Assembly: GCA_023390175.1 (NCBI GenBank)
Contig: JAEWDK010000006.1
Span: forward strand, 248,001-312,000
Reading direction: 5' to 3'
From: Bacillota bacterium
Lineage (GTDB): Bacteria > Bacillota > Clostridia > Oscillospirales > Acutalibacteraceae
DNA length: 64,000 nucleotides
Shown here: one piece after another, positions 25,804-33,033 of the stretch
Numbering within the stretch: position 1 is the first letter of the stretch
Layout: each line of letters starts with the position of its first letter
Translations under genes and position numbers: made by a program
The notes under the pieces: generated by a model
Told to the model about the DNA's origin: nothing
The model's database searches: none
Seen by the model: the letters and a program-made list of their open reading frames with translations, nothing else

Positions 25804-27015
25804 TTACCGTTCCACATCTTTGTTTCTCCGGGTGGTGGGACGTCCCGCTTCCTCTTTTTCCGGCGGTCTGCGGAAAACGGAAACGAGAAAATCCTTCACC
25901 AACCGGGGCGCGTGCTTCATGGCATCCCGGAACAATTTTGTTTCTTCCATGAGCCGCTCCCAACGGGATTTGTAAATCTGCGTGTCCCTCCGGGCGGCGG
26001 CAAGCTCTTTTTTCAGATCGGCTATTTCGCTGTCGGCAATCACGCCCTTTTTGGCAAGGTCGGATAGAGTTTTCCAATCCTGCGCGGCAACTTCTATCTT
26101 GCCAAACGCTTTGGACTTTGCCATCCCGTCAAGCTCCGCGAAAGTAGCTGTGGCCTGTTTCGTGACAGCTACTTTTTTCTGTAAACCGGAAAGCTGTTCC
26201 TGCTTTTTCTCAACGGATTGGTTCAGCGCGTCGGCGCGGGCTTCTTCCTGCTGAATTTTGTAGCCCAATACATCCAAATGCTCGGCGGTGCTGCCGCGCT
26301 CCCCGCGCTCAAAGTCCGTGTAGCCCGCCGCCCGCATATGTTCAAAAAAGCGGTCTTGCAAGAGAGAGTAGGAATTAACAAGGACGATCTTGCCGTTCCT
26401 GCTTAAAACAGGTTTCCCGTCCTCGTCCAGCCTTTTGAGCTTCGGCCACTTTTTAGAATGGCTGACCTGTTTGATGATTTCCTTTGTCGTACCCACAAGG
26501 GCCGGGTTTTTGCAGCGTTTCGACCATTTGATTTCCTTATCCACGACGGGGATATAGACCACGTGCATGTGATAATGAAACACATCCCGGCCAAGCTGTT
26601 CCGACAGGGCGCGGTTGCGCTCGTCGGCGTGCATGACCGCCGACAGTATGTACTGTTCGTCCCCGGCCTCCTTGACCGCCTGACGGTAGGCTTCCGCAAA
26701 AAACTCTTTGGCGTATTCGTAGCCGCCGTTCCGGTCAAAATAGGCGGTGTTCACATCAAAGATCAGTTCGTCAATGATTTTTGCGTTTGGTTGCAGGCCG
26801 CGTGTGCTGATGGTTCCGTTCGCAAGCATCCGGTCAAAGGTTTCTGTGTAGCTTGCCTCACAGGTTTTGAAATGGATGTTAAGGTGGGAACGGTCTTTGA
26901 CGATATCCGGGTTGCTGTACTCCTGATTTTTCCGCTCGTTGTGGCGTTCCCGGATGGCGACGGCACCTTTGCGATAAGCTTCGTTACGAACGACGGAACG
27001 GTCTGTTTTCTGCAT
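25804..27015 (-). CDS. mobV: MobV-family relaxase (Mob/Pre)
   Basis: 403 residues. It would nick the element at its oriT and pilot the strand during conjugative mobilization. The N-terminal relaxase domain has motif I with HNER (25-28), the NIHF strand and the metal-binding HYHMH cluster at 147-151 in DVFHYHMHVVYIP. Residues from about 245 form a long coiled coil (QQEEARADALNQSVEKKQEQ onward), common in Mob proteins. The ATG follows GGGAGG; an upstream in-frame TTG is less likely. The oriT of this family usually lies just upstream of mob, here around 27,020-27,110, where palindrome copy 2 sits. Confidence 0.9.
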   Translation of the reverse strand: MQKTDRSVVRNEAYRKGAVAIRERHNERKNQEYSNPDIVKDRSHLNIHFKTCEASYTETFDRMLANGTISTRGLQPNAKIIDELIFDVNTAYFDRNGGYEYAKEFFAEAYRQAVKEAGDEQYILSAVMHADERNRALSEQLGRDVFHYHMHVVYIPVVDKEIKWSKRCKNPALVGTTKEIIKQVSHSKKWPKLKRLDEDGKPVLSRNGKIVLVNSYSLLQDRFFEHMRAAGYTDFERGERGSTAEHLDVLGYKIQQEEARADALNQSVEKKQEQLSGLQKKVAVTKQATATFAELDGMAKSKAFGKIEVAAQDWKTLSDLAKKGVIADSEIADLKKELAAARRDTQIYKSRWERLMEETKLFRDAMKHAPRLVKDFLVSVFRRPPEKEEAGRPTTRRNKDVER

Positions 27016-27082
27016 TGCACGGCCTCCCTTCAATCACCGTGACATTTCTGGTGCTTTCCGATAGGTTGCGGGGCAAAACAGA

Positions 27083-27107
27083 ACTTCGGGCCAAGTTGGC
27101 CCGAAGT
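27083..27107. repeat. 25-bp palindrome, copy 2
   Basis: Identical to copies 1 and 3. It lies 68 bases upstream of mobV and 11 bases before the cargo promoter, so it could be part of oriT or an operator for both. Confidence 0.85.
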
Positions 27108-27117
27108 AAAAATGAGA

Positions 27118-27146
27118 TTGTGGAATCAAGGAAAATGTTGTATAAT
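27118..27146 (+). promoter_or_regulatory. Promoter of the cargo genes
   Basis: TTGTGG, 17 bases, TATAAT, 84 bases before the first cargo gene. Confidence 0.6.
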
Positions 27147-27229
27147 GTCAATAATTAAATATTTATCTGTATATTCAACGAATTTAAAGCGTAATCAGCT
27201 GTGGTTTTTGTCATAATGAGGGTGTGTAA

Positions 27230-27967
27230 ATGAAAATACTTGATTTCATCGAGTCTGTTGATCTGATGGACAAGACTGAATTAGAACGTGCAAAGTTATT
27301 ATGTTTCTATCAGTATAAAGAAACTGGTGAGCTTCAATTCAGTATGCTTACTATATCGAGCTTGATGGAACAGTGTGGATTCAGTACTCCAAACTCCTCT
27401 AGATTAAAGAGCAAATTGTCAAGTGGTAAGACTAAGGTAATGTTAACGTTAAAAAGTTCTAATAATTCACTCGAATTTATCCCAGCGACTTTACAGCATT
27501 TAGAAAGGGAGCTGGGGGGATTGTGGAATGACACCGTAACAATTGAATCTTCAAGTGAAGTAATTGATGAAACAAAGTTTTGTGGAAAACGTAAATATAT
27601 AGATAAATTGATTTTTCAAATTAACCACTCTTATGCATTTAATTGTTTTGATGCTTGTGCTGTATTAATGCGCAGATTGTTTGAAATCATGCTAATATTG
27701 TCCTATCAGAAATTGGGAATTGATAATGAAATTAAGGATGCATCAGGCTCTGGCTATATTATGTTAGATGGCATTGTATCAAATGCAAAAAATAATACTA
27801 CTCTTAAATTATCTCGTATAAAAAATGAGTTTGACACATTTCGAAGAGTCGGAAATTTTTCAGCCCATAATATTACATATACAGCTGGGAAAAAAGACAT
27901 TGATGATATAAAGCTGAATTATCGCGTAATGTTAGAAGAACTTTATAATAAAGCGGGACTAATATAA
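27230..27967 (+). CDS. HEPN-like protein of the element cargo
   Basis: 245 residues, AT-rich unlike the neighbouring mob and recombinase genes. The N-terminal half begins with a helical segment (LDFIESVDLMDKTELERAKLLCFYQYKETG) that looks like a winged-helix or regulatory domain. The C-terminal half (about 135-245) is helical with FRRVGNFSAHN, an Rx6H pattern like the catalytic motif of HEPN ribonucleases and of DUF4145-type proteins. The function is not established; HEPN proteins on mobile elements are often toxins or anti-phage effectors. It has its own promoter and is 18 bases from the next gene, with which it forms an operon. Confidence 0.6.
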   Translation: MKILDFIESVDLMDKTELERAKLLCFYQYKETGELQFSMLTISSLMEQCGFSTPNSSRLKSKLSSGKTKVMLTLKSSNNSLEFIPATLQHLERELGGLWNDTVTIESSSEVIDETKFCGKRKYIDKLIFQINHSYAFNCFDACAVLMRRLFEIMLILSYQKLGIDNEIKDASGSGYIMLDGIVSNAKNNTTLKLSRIKNEFDTFRRVGNFSAHNITYTAGKKDIDDIKLNYRVMLEELYNKAGLI

Positions 27968-27985
27968 ATAAAAGGAGAGTAGATC

Positions 27986-28570
27986 ATGGAAAACGAGATT
28001 CGGATTAAAATCGGTGATGTGGAATTTCAGGCGAAGGGAGAGGACGCTATCATTGCTAGAGAGAGAGCTTCATTTTTTGAAAATGTGCTCCCTTTGCTTT
28101 CAGGGAAAAAAACATTGCACTCTCCCCATTTCAATGAAGACAAACAGCAACAGGCGGAAGACGATCCGCCCCAAACCGAGAAAGATTCTCCTGTTGGTGT
28201 ACAAACTAAAAAGGTTAAAAAAGTCAAGTCATTCACACCGCAACTTGATAAATCATTAGATTTAAGAGGAACTGATAAAATAAAATCGTTCAAGGCATTT
28301 TATGAAGAAAAAATGCCGAAGACTAATATTCATATCACTACAGTAGCAGTGTATTATCTCAATAAAATTATGAACTATGAGAAAATAGATGTTAATGCAA
28401 TCTATACTTGCTACAAAGAGCTCCCAGTAAAAGTTCCCGAAAATATTGTGCAAAATCTTCGTGATACATCAAGCTCCAAGTACGGCTTTATTGATTACAA
28501 AGATAATTTATGCTCATTAACTGTACGAGGCGAAAACGTAGTAGAAAAGGATTTACCGGAGTCGAAGTAA
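27986..28570 (+). CDS. Uncharacterised partner of the HEPN-like protein
   Basis: 194 residues, not recognised. The N-terminus (ENEIRIKIGDVEFQAKGEDAIIARERASFFENVLPLL) looks like a short beta-helix module. A charged, probably disordered linker follows (about 45-85), then a helical C-terminal domain ending in SSKYGFIDYKDNLCSLTVRGENVV, which resembles the wing of a winged-helix domain. AAAGGAG precedes the ATG, and the 18-base spacing to the HEPN-like gene argues for joint function, perhaps antitoxin, sensor or adaptor. No family name is claimed. Confidence 0.6.
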   Translation: MENEIRIKIGDVEFQAKGEDAIIARERASFFENVLPLLSGKKTLHSPHFNEDKQQQAEDDPPQTEKDSPVGVQTKKVKKVKSFTPQLDKSLDLRGTDKIKSFKAFYEEKMPKTNIHITTVAVYYLNKIMNYEKIDVNAIYTCYKELPVKVPENIVQNLRDTSSSKYGFIDYKDNLCSLTVRGENVVEKDLPESK

Positions 28571-28611
28571 TTGTAAACATACTTATTGTGACGCCTATCG
28601 TTCCGGCACAC

Positions 28612-28759
28612 GGTCATATACTTCCGAGAAGTATATGACCCACTCTGACACTTTCCGCTTCGCGGCAAAGTGTCCTGTGGGCTCTCCGAGGGGGAACGTC
28701 CCTACGGCCTGAAGGCCGCGAAAAAGCGGGGTGTGGTTTGTGGCCACACTCCGCTTTTT
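28612..28759. repeat. Cluster of three hairpins downstream of the cargo genes
   Basis: A perfect 12-bp stem (GGTCATATACTT, 28,612-28,640), a stem of ACACTTT and CCGC/GCGG (28,648-28,673) and a 16-bp stem with one G-T pair (AAAAAGCGGGGTGTGG, 28,721-28,759) lie within 150 bases. The last has A/T runs on both sides and can end transcription from both directions, here the cargo genes and the converging sigma-factor gene. Confidence 0.6.
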
Positions 28760-28812
28760 CATGGTGCGCCGCCGAACCGCGAAACACGAAACGGCAGCGC
28801 GGGGCAATCCGA

Positions 28813-29244
28813 TTATTCCTTGAACTGCTCTACCTTTTTCAGCTTGCTCAATTTTTTCAACGCGGATTCAATAGAATTGCTGATACTTCCGTCGGTCACT
28901 CCTTCCATTCTCGCAATTTGGCTGTACCTCATCCCTTCAAAAAAGTGCAGCTTCAAGCGGCGTTGCTGTGCTTCGGTCAACTCGCCAATGGCGGCCGTAA
29001 GCATTTCCTCCGTTTCTTCTCTGATGTAGATTTCCTCCGGCGTTTCCGGCTTGACAACGCATTCGTTCTCAATTCCGTCGCCCATGTCGAGAGTATAATG
29101 CGCCTTGTATCGGTAAGTACGCCGCTTATATGCTGATTCCTGCCGGTCGGCGGTTTTCATGGCTTCCAGCATTTCATCCGTGATTTCCACGAATGTATCT
29201 TTCTTGCACCACGGGTAAAAGTTCCGCAAATTGACTGTTGTCAT
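28813..29244 (-). CDS. Small sigma-70-like factor of the element
   Basis: 143 residues from an ATG with GGAGG upstream; the open frame extends 53 codons further but without a start signal. The C-terminal half is a sigma region 4 HTH (LTEAQQRRLKLHFFEGMRYSQIARMEGVTDGSISNSIESALKKL), while the N-terminal half lacks a clear region 2 and carries TYRYKAHYTLD instead. Such short sigma-like proteins are common on Firmicutes integrative elements and are thought to act on element genes. It reads toward the relaxase but is separated from it by the cargo. Confidence 0.82.
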   Translation of the reverse strand: MTTVNLRNFYPWCKKDTFVEITDEMLEAMKTADRQESAYKRRTYRYKAHYTLDMGDGIENECVVKPETPEEIYIREETEEMLTAAIGELTEAQQRRLKLHFFEGMRYSQIARMEGVTDGSISNSIESALKKLSKLKKVEQFKE

Positions 29245-29320
29245 ATTCAATTCCTCCGTTTCGTTTTCGGGTGGATAGGCAATCGAAACGGGGGACGGCG
29301 GGGAACGACAACGGGGCCGG

Positions 29321-29345
29321 ACTTCGGGCCAAGTTGGCCCGAAGT
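29321..29345. repeat. 25-bp palindrome, copy 3
   Basis: Identical to copies 1 and 2. It lies 77 bases upstream of the sigma-like gene, near the right edge of the element. Confidence 0.85.
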
Positions 29346-29518
29346 CACATAGAGGCTTGTCCACGCAAACGGTTAAAAAAAGGCCTGAGGAGAAGATACC
29401 CAAAAGAGCAAATATGAACTGATATATACTTGAGTAGGAGTATTTGATGTCCGCCTGTCACGCCCGACCGCATGTCAGCGGTCGATGGTATTGAATATAC
29501 ACGATAGGCATAAGAAAA

Positions 29519-29595
29519 CCCTCCAGACCCGTAAGTTTGGAGGGCTTATTGAGAAATCAACACAGCTATACGTCAGCCAAACTTACGGTTTTTTT
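29519..29595. promoter_or_regulatory. Pair of mutually exclusive hairpins
   Basis: Hairpin 1: CCCTCCA (29,519-29,525) with TGGAGGG (29,538-29,544); on the minus strand TTTTCTT follows. Hairpin 2: CCGTAAGTTTGG (29,529-29,540) with CCAAACTTACGG (29,577-29,588); on the plus strand seven T follow. Both use the TTTGG bases, so only one can form, as in an attenuator. No gene is evident directly downstream on either strand. A small GACCGC/GCGGTC hairpin lies at 29,466-29,483. Confidence 0.5.
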
Positions 29596-29645
29596 GGTAA
29601 GTCTGGTTAGGCATATAAAAATTGTTTTAGATAGAGAGAAAAAGT

Positions 29646-29757
29646 AAGAGGTCAGGACACACGGGTCCTGACCTCTTATTCGCAACCCGGCTGTCATAGC
29701 ATAAGCCTTAGACCCGCAGCTTTGCGCCCCACGTCTTTCGACGGGTTTGCTATTATT
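29646..29757 (-). promoter_or_regulatory. c-di-GMP-I (GEMM-I) riboswitch with terminator
   Basis: Read on the minus strand from 29,757: an ATAGCA/TGCTAT closing stem, GCAAACC, a hairpin capped by GAAA, GGGGCGCAAAGC, then GGGTCTAAGG and a closing GCCGGGTTGC. These are the conserved parts of the GEMM-I aptamer in the right order, including the GAAA tetraloop and its receptor side. A perfect 13-bp terminator (29,646-29,677) and ACTTTTT follow at once. The next minus-strand gene is the element sigma factor more than 400 bases on, so the original target is missing or is a short RNA. Confidence 0.88.
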
Positions 29758-29835
29758 GATTTTTTAATCTAATCGCACTGGAATTCCTATTTATGCCCGA
29801 TTGGTTTCGGATGCGCTTATAAATAGAAATTAAAT

Positions 29836-30582
29836 TTACAGCTCAATTCTGAAATACCGTTCCAGCGTAACCATTTGCGGAGTTATCTTGAAATTTGCCT
29901 GCCAGATTTCCACACCAAGGGAAACACTCTGGTTAACTGCTTTTTTAACAACTTCATAGTTGGTACTGCGCTCGATTACTTGAAAGCCGGGATTGTCATA
30001 GAGAAAAACGGTCAATAGAATTGCCCTTTGATGGCTTTGCAGGCTTCCGGCCAATTCGGTAATGTGCTTTACCATTCGGTCGGTAGAGGAAAAGGGCGTA
30101 ACTTTTTTGGTTTTCACATAACTTGGAATATCAATCTGCAAATGCTGGAGCGGCGTTTTGACTTCCAAATAAGTATTGCCGACGAGAAAATCTAGCTTTG
30201 AAACGCCGAGGAACTTCTCTCGAAGCACACTTTCCGGTATGCCAACCATTTCGGAAAAGCCGCCGTTCGCCAAGTAATGCTCCACATAACGGTTCGCCAT
30301 GTTCTGGTTGATACCAATCCAAATTTTTTCGGAATCTTCGGGCCGGTTGAGAGAAATGGCCTCTACCGTATACGTTGTTTTTCGGGCAGGGTCGCTACTT
30401 TTCGAAAGCAGGCAGGGCCTTCCGGGTAACTCCAAATTTCCTATGCGGCCTGTCGTGGGACAGTGGCAACTATAAGTCATTCCATTCACCTGAACAAGCA
30501 TGGTGAATTGGCTTTTTCGCTTCTCCACCAAGCCCTCACAAAGCGGCGTTACAAACCTGAAAGCTTGTGGGATTTCCTTCAT
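29836..30582 (-). CDS. sfsA: SfsA-family DNA/RNA nuclease
   Basis: 248 residues. The SfsA pattern is seen in FVEKRKSQF-like opening, SCHCPTTGRIGNLELPGRPCLLS and the PD-(D/E)xK-like core KLDFLVGNTYLEVKTPLQHL. SfsA was first described as a sugar fermentation stimulation protein and is now regarded as a nucleic-acid-binding nuclease-fold protein. Its ATG overlaps the stop of the upstream metallo-hydrolase gene by four bases, so they form an operon. The c-di-GMP riboswitch follows about 80 bases after its stop codon. Confidence 0.85.
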   Translation of the reverse strand: MKEIPQAFRFVTPLCEGLVEKRKSQFTMLVQVNGMTYSCHCPTTGRIGNLELPGRPCLLSKSSDPARKTTYTVEAISLNRPEDSEKIWIGINQNMANRYVEHYLANGGFSEMVGIPESVLREKFLGVSKLDFLVGNTYLEVKTPLQHLQIDIPSYVKTKKVTPFSSTDRMVKHITELAGSLQSHQRAILLTVFLYDNPGFQVIERSTNYEVVKKAVNQSVSLGVEIWQANFKITPQMVTLERYFRIEL

Positions 30583-31220
30583 GCGTCACACTCCACGCAA
30601 TATCCGTGGCCTACCGCAATGAATTTCGGGGCGATCGAAAGCAATGCGGCTTGTAAATCCTGCCGCATGTCTTCACAGGGAATCCGTTGTGAATCAATCG
30701 CCGCTACCTCCGTTTCCCAATTGCTATGCATCGTTTTACCACCGGCGTTCCCAATACGGAGCATCAGATCTGAACTGTAAAGAACACCGCTGGTTTCATC
30801 GCAGCAGAGAAAACCGTTTTGCAAATGAACTTCCGCCGGGTAATCAAAAAAGCGGAGCGACAGCTCACCGTCGCGCAAAGGCTTATCCTGCGCGGCCGTT
30901 ACAATATTGCCACTGTATCCGAAGCCAGGCAGTTCTCTGGCCCCGAGAGTGGAGCAAATGACAGTCACATTCGGATATGCCTCCAAAAATACGGGGAGCC
31001 CACCACATTCGTCCGATTCGATATGGGAAACAAAGATATATTTGATTTCTTTGCCGTTCAGGATTTCCCGCACCTGTGGAAGAATGGCTTTTGCCTGCTG
31101 CATTGTTCCGGTAGCAAACAGGATGGCCGGTTCGGAGGCAAGAAGGTACTCATGGATGGTGAAATCCATCGGCGGGATATAGGTAGTAAATTGATAAAGG
31201 TTTCGATAAATCGGTTTCAT
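30579..31220 (-). CDS. Metallo-beta-lactamase-fold hydrolase or oxidoreductase
   Basis: 213 residues. The metal-site motif is SHIESDECGG instead of the usual HxHxDH, so the first His pair is altered in the HxExD manner of flavodiiron (ODP) proteins. Further metal positions fit CSTLGARE, YSSDLMLR and GHGYC. No flavodoxin domain is attached. It heads a two-gene operon with sfsA and is divergent from a tetR gene with a shared operator. The reaction is unknown. Confidence 0.75.
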   Translation of the reverse strand: MKPIYRNLYQFTTYIPPMDFTIHEYLLASEPAILFATGTMQQAKAILPQVREILNGKEIKYIFVSHIESDECGGLPVFLEAYPNVTVICSTLGARELPGFGYSGNIVTAAQDKPLRDGELSLRFFDYPAEVHLQNGFLCCDETSGVLYSSDLMLRIGNAGGKTMHSNWETEVAAIDSQRIPCEDMRQDLQAALLSIAPKFIAVGHGYCVECDA

Positions 31221-31232
31221 GAAATCGTCTCC

Positions 31233-31260
31233 TTGACAGATTATTTTTGATCACTATAAT
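31233..31260 (+). promoter_or_regulatory. Promoter of the tetR gene
   Basis: TTGACA, 16 bases, TATAAT; the -10 box lies inside the left operator arm. Confidence 0.65.
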
Positions 31261-31292
31261 AGAAAGCGACATTCGTTGCTTTCTATTATAGT
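31253..31292. promoter_or_regulatory. Operator shared by the divergent MBL-sfsA and tetR promoters
   Basis: ACTATAATAGAAAGC, 10 bases, GCTTTCTATTATAGT: perfect 15-bp arms. It covers the -10 boxes of both promoters and is the likely TetR binding site. Confidence 0.75.
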
Positions 31293-31317
31293 ATAGCAAA
31301 TTAGCGCAGTTTTTCAA
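31290..31317 (-). promoter_or_regulatory. Promoter of the MBL-sfsA operon
   Basis: On the minus strand: TTGAAA (31,312-31,317), 16 bases, TATACT (31,290-31,295). Confidence 0.55.
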
Positions 31318-31363
31318 TTGTCAACCTGAAAACTGCAACAAACAGAGGTGGATTGTTGCTTTT

Positions 31364-31942
31364 ATGAGAAAGAAAAATATCACGACGGATATGATGAAGT
31401 CTTATATTACCGAAAGCCTGTTTTTACTGATGGAGAAGAAACCTTATGGCGCAATTTCTATCGGGGAGATCACACAAAAAGCAGGAGTTAACCGCTCCAC
31501 CTATTACCGGAACTTCTCTTCAAAGGAGGACATCGTCCGGTTCTTTCTGGACGGACTTATGAAACAATATTCGGATGCTTACAAGATGAGCAAAGAGCAC
31601 TCTATGGAAGTCTATCTCCAAATACTATTTTCATGCTTTTATGATCACAAAGAGGAACTGCTTCTGCTCAATCGGGATCGGCTATCCCATATGCTGCTCA
31701 ATACTTTCAACGACTGGCTTAACAAACCGCGCAGAATGTCACCTGATTTTACGCAGGAGCAACATCGAATTGTTTACCATGTAGGAGGCATCTACAATAG
31801 CATGATCCTCTGGATTTCTCACGGTATGGCTGAATTACCTGCGGAAATGACGCAGATTTCTATGTCAATACTTCCAAAAGGGTTCCAGCCATTACTCCTT
31901 GAGATTATGCGTTCTAATAAGGAAGATAAAAACCAATTATAA
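31364..31942 (+). CDS. TetR/AcrR-family regulator
   Basis: 192 residues. The N-terminal HTH (ISIGEITQKAGVNRSTYYRNFSSKEDIVRFF) is standard; the C-terminal ligand domain is of the TetR_C_33-like type (WISHGMAELPAEMTQI). It is transcribed away from the MBL-sfsA operon, with a perfect palindrome over both -10 boxes, so it most likely represses itself and that operon. The inducer is unknown. Confidence 0.88.
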   Translation: MRKKNITTDMMKSYITESLFLLMEKKPYGAISIGEITQKAGVNRSTYYRNFSSKEDIVRFFLDGLMKQYSDAYKMSKEHSMEVYLQILFSCFYDHKEELLLLNRDRLSHMLLNTFNDWLNKPRRMSPDFTQEQHRIVYHVGGIYNSMILWISHGMAELPAEMTQISMSILPKGFQPLLLEIMRSNKEDKNQL

Positions 31943-32284
31943 AGTTTCCAATATGTCGAACATAATGCGTTTTAAATAATGAGGATAACACGATGAAGTC
32001 GCTGTTCGGTTTGTCAGAAACGGCAGCTTAACCTTTTCGTCTGTTGGCTTGTCGCTATAGTATTTAATATTTGTTTCCTTATGAACCCTGCGCATTATCC
32101 AAGGAAACATGGGAAACTATCCAGCTTGCTCAATAAAGTAAGAACAAGGTATCGTTCGGCTTGAACGATACCTTGTTCTTTCAGACATCTAACTTGGCAG
32201 TGCCCATAAGCGGTTTAATGTTTATACTGTCTTATGGAGGACTGCGTAAAGGCCGCCCTCTTTGCTGTTTTAAGAACAATGATT
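31943..32284. other. Intergenic stretch without a gene
   Basis: Nothing gene-like is seen in 342 bases. A terminator lies at 32,141-32,182. Confidence 0.6.
32141..32182. terminator. 17-bp hairpin between convergent tetR and Dabb genes
   Basis: AGAACAAGGTATCGTTC and its exact complement around GGCTT. A-rich and T-rich ends let it work on both strands. Confidence 0.75.
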
Positions 32285-32584
32285 TTACTGAATTTCGTAG
32301 TCGGCGCATTCTCTGCCGCAGACCAGTTCATGAACGATTGCTTTAATCGCAACGTGCGCCGGATGTATTTGGTACTGTTCCAGCGCTTCTTTGCTGGAAA
32401 GCTCACAATACAGGGCAATGTCAAACTTACTGCCTTCATTGAAGTTCAGGCCGACTTCGATTGCGGTTAATCCGTCCACAACGCCCAGCAGCGCTTTAAA
32501 TCTTTTCTGCAGGTCGGCGGCAATTTTGCTGCTGTCCTTTTTTACTTCATCCTTCAATGTCCACAATACAATGTGCTTAACCAT
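32285..32584 (-). CDS. Dabb (stress-responsive A/B barrel) domain protein
   Basis: 99 residues forming one Dabb domain: VKHIVLWTLKDEV opening, KRFKALLGVVDGLTAIEVGLNF in the middle and the conserved HPAHVAIKAIV near the end. Members are small dimeric barrels with varied or unknown roles. AAAGGAG precedes the ATG. It lies 26 bases after the DUF296 gene and is the last gene of the dinB operon. Confidence 0.88.
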   Translation of the reverse strand: MVKHIVLWTLKDEVKKDSSKIAADLQKRFKALLGVVDGLTAIEVGLNFNEGSKFDIALYCELSSKEALEQYQIHPAHVAIKAIVHELVCGRECADYEIQ

Positions 32585-32610
32585 ATTTCTTTCTCCTTTT
32601 GTTGATAGAA

Positions 32611-33030
32611 TTACATATCAAACAGGTTAATCCCTGTTATGCTGTCGCGAATACGACCAATTTCACCGTCAATTGTATGAATAAACAATTCACAAGTGCC
32701 GCTTACAACCGCTTCCGTCAGATGCCCGCCGAAGGTACGCCCGCTCTCATCTGCAAAGTCAGCATGCATATGCAGGTAAACTTCGCCGTCTTTTACCGTT
32801 ACATTTCCGGTCAGCGAGGTCATCTCCATTTCCCCGTCGAAAACATTGGGCAGAAACCGCTGTTCCGCAACCTTGTAAAGTCCGACCACCACATGGTTTA
32901 CCGCGCCAAGGGCGGTGATGCTTGCCAGCTTGACGCCCTCGCTTTCGCAGATGCTTTTTACACATGCCGTTACTTCTTCACCGCGGTCAATTCTTACGAC
33001 AATTGTACTTCCGAATACTTTATATTTCAT
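32611..33030 (-). CDS. DUF296 / PPC-domain protein
   Basis: 139 residues with a single PPC (PD1-like) domain: GEEVTACVKSICESEGVKLASITALGAVNHVVVGLY and the HMHADFADESGRTFGGHLTEAVVSGTCELFI block with its conserved metal-binding histidines. In plants the domain is fused to AT-hooks; bacterial stand-alone proteins are uncharacterised. The start lies 3 bases after the dinB stop, with AAGGAG inside the end of dinB. Confidence 0.87.
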   Translation of the reverse strand: MKYKVFGSTIVVRIDRGEEVTACVKSICESEGVKLASITALGAVNHVVVGLYKVAEQRFLPNVFDGEMEMTSLTGNVTVKDGEVYLHMHADFADESGRTFGGHLTEAVVSGTCELFIHTIDGEIGRIRDSITGINLFDM

Positions 33031-33033
33031 TTG

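Larger units (their letters stand above)
23100..29500. mobile_element. Integrative mobilizable element (TnpX-type recombinase, MobV relaxase)
   Basis: Contains, in order, a large serine recombinase, a TnpW-like protein, a MobV relaxase, two AT-rich cargo genes and a small sigma-70-like factor, plus three identical palindromes. There is no coupling protein, type IV secretion gene or replication gene, so it would need a helper for transfer. The edges are approximate: the left lies between 23,100 and 23,222 and the right between 29,345 and about 29,520. Large serine recombinases leave only a short target duplication, and I could not identify one by eye. Confidence 0.75.

Noticed and set aside
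25401..25952. 183-residue plus-strand frame in the mobile element
   Set aside because: It overlaps the relaxase gene end on the other strand, has low-complexity Pro/Ala/Gly sequence, reads through the palindrome and has no ribosome site.
25562..26077. 171-residue minus-strand frame overlapping mobV
   Set aside because: It is another frame of the mobV 3' end and GC-rich non-coding DNA, with no conserved pattern.
29519..29595. A specific named riboswitch class for the alternative hairpins
   Set aside because: No conserved aptamer core was recognised between the arms, so only the switch-like structure is reported.
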